Source: Solirubrobacter sp963848475 | GTDB lineage: Bacteria; Actinomycetota; Thermoleophilia; Solirubrobacterales; Solirubrobacteraceae | Length of the DNA: 64,000 nt | Assembly: GCA_963848475.1 (NCBI GenBank) | Contig: CAWKDW010000003.1 | Location: 124,001 to 188,000, forward strand | Direction: 5' to 3' | In this document: piece by piece, positions 1 through 7,701 of the stretch | Numbering within the stretch: the stretch's first letter is position 1 | Layout of the letters: each line of letters opens with the position of its first letter | The notes under the pieces: model-generated | Databases searched by the model: none | Told to the model about the DNA's origin: nothing | The model's input: only the letters and a program-made list of their open reading frames with translations | Program-made: the position numbers and the translations under genes

Positions 1-976
1 CGAAGCCCTCGGAGTGACCGGCGGGCATGCGCGTGTGCGCGGTGGCCTCCGGCGCCATCTGGCCCGGGTCGCGCAGCGTCAGCTCGCTCGGGGTGTCGCG
101 ACGCCCGACCCACAGCTCCTCCGGGCGCTCGGCACGCCAGGCGGCGCTCGCCTGCGAGCCGTTGATTTCCCAGTGCAGGTGGTTCTTGCGTCCCGCCGAG
201 ACCTGCGAGAGCGTGACGACGCCGCGCGCTCCGCCCTCGAAGCGCACGAGCAGGCCGGCGGCGTCCTCGGTGTCGATCGCCCGGTCACGGGTCTCCTGCT
301 CGCCGTTGGAGGAGAACGTCTCGACGCGACCGACCGGCTCGTGGCGGATCGGCATGAACGTCGTCAGATCGGCCATCACGGCGTCGACGCGCTGCCCGGT
401 GAGGAAGCTCGTCAGGTCCAGCCAGTGCGAGCCGATGTCGCCGATCACGCGCAGGTCGCCGCCCTGCTCGCGCTCGAGGCGCCAGCTCCAGTCGGTGTCG
501 AAGAGCAGCCAGTCCTGCAGGTAGCCGCCGCTGACCAGGCGCACGTCGCCGAGCGCGCCGCCGGCGATCGCCGCTCGCGCGTCCAGGTTCTTCGGGTAGA
601 AGCGCTGGTTGAAGTTGACCGCGTGCACGAGCCCGCTCGCCTCGGCCAGCGCGAGCAGCTCCGTCGTCTGCGCGCTCGTCATCGCGAGCGGCTTCTCGCA
701 GACGACGTGCTTGCCGGCCTTCAGGCACGCCCGCACCTGCTCGTCGTGCACGTTGTTCGGCGTGGCGAGATGGACGACGTCGACGCGCTCGTCGGCGAGC
801 ATCGCCTCGAACGACTCGTACGGATCGGGCAGGTTCTCGGCCCTGGACCGGGCCTGCGCGCGTTCGTAGCTGGAGCCGACGATGCCGGTCACCTCGACCC
901 CGAGACGCCGCAGCGCCTCGACGTGGACGACGCCGATGAACCCGGTGCCGACGACCGCCGCTCGGATGTTCCTCAA
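1..976 (-). CDS. Gfo/Idh/MocA family NAD(P)-dependent oxidoreductase, C-terminus off the left edge
   Basis: Probable sugar or inositol dehydrogenase of the Gfo/Idh/MocA family, oxidising a substrate hydroxyl with NAD(P). The frame opens at a TTG (974-976) and runs about 325 codons to the window edge with no stop. An N-terminal Rossmann fold has the dinucleotide motif GTGFIG at residues 10-15, and the family signature EKP lies at about 94-96, followed by the mixed alpha/beta substrate domain. No ATG or GTG fits the N-terminus, so TTG is chosen because translation then begins directly before the first beta strand. The substrate cannot be predicted. Family assignment is firm; the start is less so. 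Confidence 0.85.
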   Translation of the reverse strand, partial: MRNIRAAVVGTGFIGVVHVEALRRLGVEVTGIVGSSYERAQARSRAENLPDPYESFEAMLADERVDVVHLATPNNVHDEQVRACLKAGKHVVCEKPLAMTSAQTTELLALAEASGLVHAVNFNQRFYPKNLDARAAIAGGALGDVRLVSGGYLQDWLLFDTDWSWRLEREQGGDLRVIGDIGSHWLDLTSFLTGQRVDAVMADLTTFMPIRHEPVGRVETFSSNGEQETRDRAIDTEDAAGLLVRFEGGARGVVTLSQVSAGRKNHLHWEINGSQASAAWRAERPEELWVGRRDTPSELTLRDPGQMAPEATAHTRMPAGHSEGF

Positions 977-1060
977 TGAACGCAGGCGGCGAAGCCTATG
1001 CGCAAACGGCCATTTCGGAGCTCATGCGTATCAACACCCCCCGATCGGGCTCTTTGTGGC

Positions 1061-1243
1061 ATGAGCACCTCTCTCCCCTCCAGCGATCGTCGCCAGGCGT
1101 GGGAGTGCGCCCGCGACGATGCCCACCTCGCCTTCCGTCTCTGGTGCCACGCGCCCTACGGCACCAAGCGCGAGGCCTACACCGCCTACCGAGCCGCCGC
1201 CGACCGCGAGGACGTCGCGATCGCCGCACTCATGACCGGCTAG
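1061..1243 (+). CDS. small conserved-looking protein, 60 aa
   Basis: A 60-residue protein that I do not recognise by function. It has a compact, charged, probably helical sequence (DRRQAWECARDDAHLAF near the N-terminus) with no signal peptide or membrane segment. An in-frame ATG at 998 exists, but the region before 1061 is less GC-biased and unlike coding sequence, so the start is placed at 1061. It stands alone between an oxidoreductase on the other strand and a membrane protein. Confidence 0.55.
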   Translation: MSTSLPSSDRRQAWECARDDAHLAFRLWCHAPYGTKREAYTAYRAAADREDVAIAALMTG

Positions 1244-1340
1244 TCGTGTCAGTCGAGCGAAGCTCTGCACGTCGTGGCTTGCGAGTCGCCGTAGGGGGTC
1301 TGCGACCCCTTGCACAGTGGGTCGGCCTTAGATTTGCGGT

Positions 1341-1791
1341 GTGCGCCGCCGTCCCGCCGATGTGCTCGCCGCCGGGGTTGCCGGCGCGGTGGTGTCCGGG
1401 TTTCCCTCGACGGTGTGGACGCTGGTCGAGCGCGGCGATCCGGCCGAGGGCGGACGGGCGCTCGGGCAGGTGCTGCTGCCGCGCGAGGACCGGACGCTCG
1501 TGCTGCTCGCCGCCGGTGCTCCGGTGCATCTCGCGCTGTCGCTCGGTTGGGCGGGCGTGCTCGGCAGCGACGCTGCCGCCGCGCGCGGAGCCGCTGACCG
1601 GCGCGCTCGGAGGGCTCGCGATCGCCGCGCTCGATCTGGCCGTGCTCGGCCGGCTGTTCCGACCGATCCGCGCGCTGCCGCAGGGCCGCCAGTGGGCCGA
1701 CCACGTGGCGTTCGGGCTCAGTGTCGGGGTTGTGCTTGCAGCCACTCGGCGAGCGGGCCGTCGGCCTGCTCGAGGTGCGCCGGCTCGATGA
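1341..1791 (+). CDS. predicted small membrane protein (frameshifted near 1565)
   Basis: Starts at GTG 1341 and reads as a hydrophobic protein with three or four membrane segments: residues about 8-25, then segments around 55-75, 85-105 and 125-140 of the joined frame. The first reading frame is good to about 1565. The continuation (AATLPPRAEPLTGALGG and onward) is in another frame, consistent with one extra G. The C-terminal end is uncertain because the gene converges on and overlaps the ankyrin gene ending at 1718. Function unknown. Confidence 0.5.
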
Positions 1792-2879
1792 CCGCGCCCG
1801 CGGCGACGAGCCGGGACGCCACGCCGACGTAGTCGCGACCTTCGATCGCGTGGTTCTGCGAGCCGTGGACGGCCCAGCCGAGCGCGCCGTCCGGGACGGC
1901 ACCCGCATCGAGCAGTTGCTGCGCGAGCGCGGGCTTGCCGACCCAGGCGACGTGCTGGAGCAGCGAGCCCTCCGGCGAGCCGCCGACGACGCCGCGGAAG
2001 TCGGGGCCGAGGAGCTCGATCACCAGCCGCCATCCGGTCGCGCAGGGCGGCGAGGATCACGACCTCCTGCTGGTCGTAGTCGAGCGTCTCGGGCACCGCG
2101 TCGGGCCGCTCGCCACGCGCGATCGCCGCGATCGCGAGGTCGTCCGCGTCGACCACGGTCGTCCGCGCCGAGCGATGCGAGCAGCGCCGCCGAGTCGTCC
2201 GCGCCGCGCAGCACCGCGTGCTGGTAGGCGGTGCGCAGGCGCGTCGGGTGGCGCCAGCCCTCGCCGCTGCGGTGCTCGAGCTCGGCGCCGAAGTCGACCA
2301 GCTGCCTCAGGTACGCCGGGCCGCGGCCGCGCCGCACGGCGAACGGGAGCAGCTCGGTGGCATCGGCGCCGGCGTCCAGCAGCAGCCGCACGTGCTCGGG
2401 GCGCTCGGCGTCGAGCGCGTGCGCGAGCATGATCGGCTCGACGGTCGCGTCGTAGTCCAGCAGCGCGCGCAGGCACTCCGGGCTGGCCGCCTCGGTCGAG
2501 TGATAGACGGACTCGCCGTCGTCGGGGTTCGCGCCCGCCTCGAGCAGCACGCGCGTGAGCTCGGGGTTGTGGACGACGCCCGGCGGCGCCGTAGAGCGCG
2601 GACATCTCGCCGTACTCGTTGGTGAAGGTGACGTTCGGGTCGGCGCCGCGGGCGAGCAGCTCGCGCGCCAGGGCCGGTCGAGGCGAAGACCGAATGGCAG
2701 ACGTAGAGCAGCGGCGCCCAGCCGAGCGGGCCGCCGGGCTCGTTCGCGTCCCCGTCCCAGCCGTCGCCGTGCGCGAGCCGCACCCACGGGTCGCTCGCGC
2801 ATCGGCCTCGCAGCAGGGCCTCCGCGCGGGCACGGCGGCCGCTGGTCGCCGCGCGCACGAACTGCTCGGCCTGGTCCAC
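1718..2879 (-). CDS. ankyrin-repeat protein (several frameshifts)
   Basis: A protein of about 385 residues built from ankyrin repeats, a protein-binding scaffold. Typical repeat cores are visible, such as RVLLEAGANPDDGES, VRLLLDAGADATELL and QQLLDAGAVPDGAL. The start is taken as GTG 2879 (MDQAEQFVRAATSG). As read, the gene changes frame near 2690, 2580, 2170 and 2035, yet the protein sequence is coherent on both sides of each break, so sequencing indels are more likely than decay. It diverges from the quinone-reductase-like gene at 2905. Binding partner unknown. Confidence 0.7.
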
Positions 2880-2904
2880 CGCTCCAACGTACGACAATGG
2901 CGAG

Positions 2905-3869
2905 ATGCGCGCGATCGTGATCCGAAGCAAAGGCGGCCCGGACGTCCTCGAGCTCAGCGACGAGCCCGAGCCCGAGGCCGGCGAGGACGAGCTGCTGGTC
3001 GCGGTCGAGGCCATCGGCGTCAACTACCGCGACGTCTACGAGCGCGAGGGCCGCGGCGCCGCCTACGGGCAGGCCAAGGTGCCGCTGATCGTCGGCGCGG
3101 AGGGCGCGGGGACCGTGCTGCGCGGCGCGGGCGAGTTCGCCGAGGGCGACCGCGTCGCCTGGGCCGCCGCGCCGGCCAGCTACGCCGAGCGCACCGCGGT
3201 GCCGCTCGCGCAGGCGGTCCGCGTTCCCGACGGCGTGGCCTCCGACGTCGCCGCCGGCGCGCTGCTGCAGGGCATGACCGCGCACTACCTCTGCCACTCG
3301 ACCTACCCCGTCGCAGCCGGGCGACGTCGCGGTCGTCCACGCGGCCGCCGGCGGCGTCGGGCTCCTGCTCACGCAGATGATCAAGGCGCGCGGCGGACAC
3401 GGTGATCGCCACGACCTCGACCGAGGAGAAGGCGGCGCTGGCGCGCGGCGCGGGCGCCGATCACACGCTCGGCTACGACGGCTTCAAGGACAGGGTGCTC
3501 GAGCTCACCGGCGGCGAAGGCGCGGCGGTGGTCTACGACGCGATCGGCGAGACAACGTTCGAGGACGGCATCGACGCGCTGCGCCGGCGCGGGTTCATGG
3601 TCCTCTACGGGATGGCGAGCGGCCCGGCGCCGGCCTACGACCCGCAGCGCCTGCAGGCCCGCTCGCTGTACATCACGCGCCCCGGCCTTCCGGCCTACAC
3701 CGCTACGCGCGAGGAACTGCTCGAGCGCGCGGGCGACGTGCTCGGCTGGATCGCGGACGGCTCGCTCGACGTCCGGATCGGCGCTCGCTACCCGCTCGAG
3801 GACGCCCGCCGCGCGCACGAGGACCTCGAGGCCCGTCGCTCGACCGGAAAGCTGTTGCTGATTCCCTGA
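2905..3869 (+). CDS. MDR-family NADPH:quinone oxidoreductase-like enzyme (two frameshifts)
   Basis: Medium-chain dehydrogenase/reductase of the quinone oxidoreductase type, expected to reduce quinones or enones with NADPH in the cytoplasm. The GroES-like N-terminal half (to about residue 130) is followed by the nucleotide-binding motif HAAAGGVGLLLTQ and a C-terminal half ending RRSTGKLLLIP, which is typical of the family. No zinc ligands are seen. Breaks at about 3312 and 3395 each look like one inserted base; removing them restores a single protein of about 320 residues, the usual family length. A weak hairpin overlaps the stop. Confidence 0.85.
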
Positions 3870-3882
3870 TGGGAGGTATCAG
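3858..3882 (+). terminator. weak bulged hairpin at the end of the oxidoreductase gene
   Basis: CTGAT/ATCAG outer arms and TCCC/GGGA inner arms with a three-base bulge enclose the stop codon at 3867-3869. There is no U-tract, so it is at best a weak Rho-independent terminator. Confidence 0.25.
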
Positions 3883-3947
3883 AACGACCTTGGCGCGCTC
3901 TTGTGGGATGCATGACGACGTCACACCCACATCTGGTCTGGGTCAAT

Positions 3948-3970
3948 CGCGAACGTCTGGTACGTTCGCG
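3948..3970 (+). promoter_or_regulatory. perfect 9-bp inverted repeat just before the ECF sigma factor start
   Basis: Arms CGCGAACGT (3948-3956) and ACGTTCGCG (3962-3970) are exact reverse complements with a five-base spacer, ending four bases before the ATG at 3975. As DNA it would suit a dimeric repressor or autoregulator. As RNA it would form a stable hairpin covering the usual ribosome-binding position. No Shine-Dalgarno sequence is visible between the repeat and the start. Confidence 0.6.
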
Positions 3971-3974
3971 CGAC

Positions 3975-4541
3975 ATGTCTGAGGTGGCAGAGCTCGTACG
4001 GGCCGCCGCGGAAGGGGATCAGGCCGCCTGGAACGGGCTGGTCGATCGCTACAACGGACTGGTCTGGTCCGTGGCGCGGTCGCACCGGCTCGCGCTGGCC
4101 GACGCCTCCGACGTGGTGCAAACGACCTGGTTGCGTCTGGTTGAGCACCTCGGTCGCCTGCAGGACCCCGAGCGCGTCGGCGCGTGGCTTGCCACGACGG
4201 CGCGCCGCGAAGCGCTGCGCGCGCTGCGTCACAGCGCCCGTCAGGTTCCGACGGAGGAACTGCCGGACGCCGGGACGACCGCGCAACTCGATGCCGCGTT
4301 GCTCGTGGCGGAACGCGATCAGGCGCTGTGGCAGGCGTTCGGCGGGCTCTCTGAGCGCTGCCAGACGCTGCTGCGCATCCTGGTCGCCGATCCGCCCCCG
4401 AGCTACGAGGAGATCGGGGCCGCCCTGGACATGCCGATCGGCAGCATCGGTCCGACCCGCGCGCGGTGCCTCGAGCGCCTGCGCGGTCTGGCCGAGGGTG
4501 AAGGCGTCACCGCCACCGACCGCGAGGGACATTCCGAATGA
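3975..4541 (+). CDS. ECF-type RNA polymerase sigma factor
   Basis: A 188-residue sigma-70 family factor of the extracytoplasmic-function type. Region 2 occupies about residues 8-80 (WNGLVDRYNGLVWSVARSH, then SDVVQTTWLRLVEHL) and region 4 about 110-170, with a helix-turn-helix around PPSYEEIGAALDMPIGS. An upstream in-frame ATG at 3903 would add 24 unlikely residues and place the inverted repeat inside the coding region, so 3975 is preferred. The stop overlaps the next gene by four bases, so the two are translationally coupled. It probably directs the protease/CHAT locus that follows; its cognate regulator is unknown. Confidence 0.88.
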   Translation: MSEVAELVRAAAEGDQAAWNGLVDRYNGLVWSVARSHRLALADASDVVQTTWLRLVEHLGRLQDPERVGAWLATTARREALRALRHSARQVPTEELPDAGTTAQLDAALLVAERDQALWQAFGGLSERCQTLLRILVADPPPSYEEIGAALDMPIGSIGPTRARCLERLRGLAEGEGVTATDREGHSE

Positions 4542-5002
4542 CTGACAAGGACGCCACGACCGAATCCGAGCTGCGCGCGATCTTCGGGCATATGGACCCG
4601 GTTCCGCAGCTGCTCGAGGACGGCGCCCGCGCCGCCTTCACCTGGCGCACCGTCGACGCGGAGCTCGCCGAGCTCATGCGCGACAGCGCCGAGGCTTCGG
4701 AGGAGGAGGTTGGTGCGCTCGTGCGCGGCGGGCACGGCCCGCGGCAATTGAGCTTCGAGTCGCCGAAGCTGGGCATCGAGCTCGAAGTGACGGCGACGGG
4801 GCCGCGCGAGCGCCGCCTCGAAGGCCAGCTGCTGCCGCCGGCGGACGCGACCGTGACCATCGAGCGCCCGGGCGAGGACGGCCTCAGCGTGCAGGTCGAC
4901 GAGCTCGGGCGCTTCGTGCTCGACGGCCTGCGGGCGGGGGTCATGCGACTGCACGTCGCGCTGGGCGGCGCGCAGATCGCGATCCCCTGGACCACGATCT
5001 GA
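4538..5002 (+). CDS. sigma-factor partner protein with C-terminal beta domain, 154 aa
   Basis: Overlaps the ECF sigma gene by ATGA. The N-terminal half is acidic and helical (to about residue 70). The C-terminal half resembles a carboxypeptidase-regulatory/transthyretin-like beta-sandwich (QVDELGRFVLDGL around 125-137). It has no membrane segment, so it is not a classical membrane anti-sigma factor. Coupling to the sigma gene suggests a soluble regulator or adaptor. Its stop lies two bases from the stop of the convergent gene at 5005. The fold is recognised from pattern only; the function is inferred. Confidence 0.7.
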   Translation: MTDKDATTESELRAIFGHMDPVPQLLEDGARAAFTWRTVDAELAELMRDSAEASEEEVGALVRGGHGPRQLSFESPKLGIELEVTATGPRERRLEGQLLPPADATVTIERPGEDGLSVQVDELGRFVLDGLRAGVMRLHVALGGAQIAIPWTTI

Positions 5003-5004
5003 GC

Positions 5005-6376
5005 TTAGCGCGCGGGCGGCCAGCAGTACCGCTGCGGCGGCAGTTCCTCGACCCCGTCGAACCAGTTGTCGGGGTGCAGCCGCTCGACGAATCCCGCCGT
5101 GCGGATGATCGGACGCAGGAAGCGCGGGAGATCGGAGAGCTCGTCGGGGTCCTGGACGGGGCGCGGACGCTGACGCCGCGTTCGAGCTTGGCCTGCAGCA
5201 CATCGGCCTGATACTCGCCCCAGCGCGCGCGGCCCTCGGCGTACTCCGGGCGGTCGCGGTAGACGAAGACGAGGTACTCGCAGCCGTGAGCGCGCATCCG
5301 GTCCTTGCCGTCGGCGCACGGCTGCTTGGGACCGGACTCGGCGACCGACCGCGCACGGTGGACCGTGGCCTGCGCGCTGTAGGAGTCGGCGGGCTGGACG
5401 CCGACCACCTCCAGGTACGCGCGCAGCAGCTCCTGGGGCGTGGCGGGCAGGTACTGGAAACGTGGACGGGACCGGCGGCGGCTCGCTCTTGCGCGGGTGC
5501 ACGGCGGCGGCCACGGCCTCCCAATTGAGCACCTCGATGTGGATGCCCTGGGGCGGGCTGAGGAGCAGCGGCGCGTCCGCGCTCATGCGCTCGAACGCGC
5601 GCGTGGTGTCCGGCGTGTGGACCACCGTGACCCCGCGGACGAGCGTCCGAACGGGTGTCGAGGTGTGCTCGTCGCCGCCGTGCAGAGCCCGGAAGTCGCC
5701 GACCCGTGCGAGCCCGGCGCAGTGCTCGGGGCCGATCCCCGCGCCGATGCAGAACGCGAGCGCCAGGTCCTCGTCGAGCACCGACGGCTCGCCCACCCGC
5801 TTCGCCACCCACCGCTGGTCGGCCGCGAAGACCGTCATGGTCAGCGGCGGCGTTGATTGCACGGCGCCAGGCGTGTGGACGATGTCCCACTCCACGGGCC
5901 GGCCATTCTCGGAGTGCGGCGTGAGCCGCTGGCTGATCCGGTCGGGGACGCGGTAGACGCCGAAGATGCGGTCGGGCGCGAGCCCGTTGAGCTGCGCGAG
6001 CACCTCTTCGAGCTGGGTCTTGCCGCGCGTCGGGAGCCGGGTGATCGTGACCTGCGCCGCGTGTGGCGAGCGGTACGGCGTGCGTGCCGCGTCACGGGCG
6101 CTGAGCTCGTTCGGCGGCCTGCTGTGCACGTTGGGCCGGATCGGCGAGCTGCTCCACACCGCGCCCGTGCAGCGCGCGGCCGGCGGGGCCGCGCAGGACG
6201 CGCGTCTCGTCCTCGTGCACCAGTGCCTGCTCATACGCCTGCTGCTGTTGCTCGTAGACGGCGCGCCGCTCCGGCGTCAGGGCCGCGACCGCGGCGTCGA
6301 TCTCCTCCTGGGTCGGCGGGTTGCGGGCGGCCTCGATCCCCTTGGCGATGTTGGCCGGACTGAGGGCCTGCGCCAT
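5005..6376 (-). CDS. unknown protein of the S8/CHAT locus (frameshifted)
   Basis: About 455 residues in joined frames, downstream of and co-directional with the S8 protease (27 bases apart). The N-terminal part is helical (SPANIAKGIEAARNPPTQEE). The middle contains TITRLPTRGKTQLEEVLAQL, and the C-terminus reads FVERLHPDNWFDGVEEL. Frames change near 6150, 5460 and 5170. I recognise no catalytic motif, signal peptide or membrane segment. The start is placed at ATG 6376; a TTG at 6394 is also possible. Its position between a subtilisin-like and a caspase-like protein makes it a candidate substrate, effector or adaptor of that system. Confidence 0.5.
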
Positions 6377-6402
6377 CAGCTTGGCCTGCTGCAAGCGCTT
6401 CG

Positions 6403-7638
6403 CTAGGGCAGCAGTTCGTCCACCAGCACCGCCAGCGGGAAGTCCGGCTGGGGTGCCGGAGGCGAGGTCGAGAGCAACGTGGCCTGGGCGTCCGCCGCGG
6501 TCGCGAGGCCGTTGCGCGACATCGTCCGGGCCAGTACCGCCGCGGTGATCGGCGCGGCGAAGGAGGTCCCGTCCCACGCCGCCCAGCCGTCGAACGTGAT
6601 GCTCGGGTCAGCCGGATCCGGCTTGGGGCCCTGCGCGACCTTCGTCTTGCCCTTCGAGAACGTCGAGGCGAGATTGACGCCGCGGGCGGCGGCGTCGACC
6701 CACCAGCCGTAATTGCTGAAGTCCGCCTTGAACCAGTTCGGATCCTTCTTGTCGACGGCGCCGACGGCCAGGACCTGCTTGAACGCGGCGGGCCAGAAGG
6801 GGCGGTCGCTGGCGGCGTTGCCCGCGGCGGCGACGACCACGTTGCGCTGCTTGCGCATCGCGTTGAGCGCGCACGAGATCGCCAGCGGCGCCGAATCGTC
6901 GTCGGTGTAGCCGCCGAGCGAGAGGTTGACGATGTCGATGTCCTGCGGCAGTTGCTCCATCGCCTGTGCGACGGCGGCGTCATCGCCGACACCGTGGGAG
7001 TCGAGCACCTTGACGATGTAGACCTCGGCGGCGGGCGCGACCTGCAGGATCAGGCCGGAGATGAACGTGCCGTGGCCGGTCTCGTTGTCGGCGTAGCCGT
7101 CGTTCTCGACGTCCCAGACGTCGGCCGATCCGGGCGCCCGCTGGACGGCGGTCAGCCACTGGTGGTCGAAGATGCCGGTGTCGAGCACGGCGATCCGCAC
7201 ACCCTTGCCGTCACCGCGGCGGCTCGTGCGCAGTGGAAGCGTCTTGGGGAGCGTCGCGACGCGGACCGAGGAACCGGGGCCGCCCTGGAGCCGCGGTTCG
7301 CCGGTCAGCGTGATCGCCCCTGAGGCTTCCCCGACCAGCACGTGGTTGGGCGCGACGCGCACCGGACCCTGTGGACGCCCGGAGGTGGCCTTGCGCACCT
7401 TGGCGATCGCGTCGAGCACCTCGCGGGCGGGGTCCTCCGGGTTCGCCGGCGTGCGCGTGAACGTCGTCACGCCGAACGTCCGGCGCTCCAGCGGCTTCCA
7501 TCCGGTCAGCACCTTCTGCACATCCGGCGCATCACCCGGACCGGCCAGGATCTGGCCCGGGCGAAGCAGGAACTGGTTCTGCTTATCGCGATTGAGGGCG
7601 ACCTTGCGTGGGTCCCAGCGCTCGGACAGTTCGCTCAT
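6403..7638 (-). CDS. subtilisin-like (S8) serine protease without signal peptide
   Basis: 411 residues. The complete S8 triad is visible: Asp153 in VLDTG, His189 in GHGTFISG and Ser359 in WDGTSFAAP, with oxyanion Asn274 in AAGN. About 140 residues precede the catalytic domain and may act as a propeptide or binding domain. There is no signal peptide, so the enzyme appears cytoplasmic, which is unusual for this family. It is transcribed away from the CHAT gene and shares a 60-base intergenic region with direct repeats. Catalytic competence is well supported; the substrate is unknown. Confidence 0.9.
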   Translation of the reverse strand: MSELSERWDPRKVALNRDKQNQFLLRPGQILAGPGDAPDVQKVLTGWKPLERRTFGVTTFTRTPANPEDPAREVLDAIAKVRKATSGRPQGPVRVAPNHVLVGEASGAITLTGEPRLQGGPGSSVRVATLPKTLPLRTSRRGDGKGVRIAVLDTGIFDHQWLTAVQRAPGSADVWDVENDGYADNETGHGTFISGLILQVAPAAEVYIVKVLDSHGVGDDAAVAQAMEQLPQDIDIVNLSLGGYTDDDSAPLAISCALNAMRKQRNVVVAAAGNAASDRPFWPAAFKQVLAVGAVDKKDPNWFKADFSNYGWWVDAAARGVNLASTFSKGKTKVAQGPKPDPADPSITFDGWAAWDGTSFAAPITAAVLARTMSRNGLATAADAQATLLSTSPPAPQPDFPLAVLVDELLP

Positions 7639-7653
7639 ACGAACACCATCCCT

Positions 7654-7689
7654 GATTTGCGGGGTGGCGGGCAAGGGTCGATTTGCGGG
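7654..7689. promoter_or_regulatory. direct repeat GATTTGCGGG, spacing 26, between S8 and CHAT genes
   Basis: Two exact copies (7654-7663 and 7680-7689) lie in the short divergent intergenic region. They are candidate binding sites for a regulator of both genes. The second copy overlaps the presumed translation-initiation region of the CHAT gene, whose GGGAGG at 7687 looks like a ribosome-binding site. Confidence 0.4.
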
Positions 7690-7701
7690 AGGCTTCATCG
7701 C

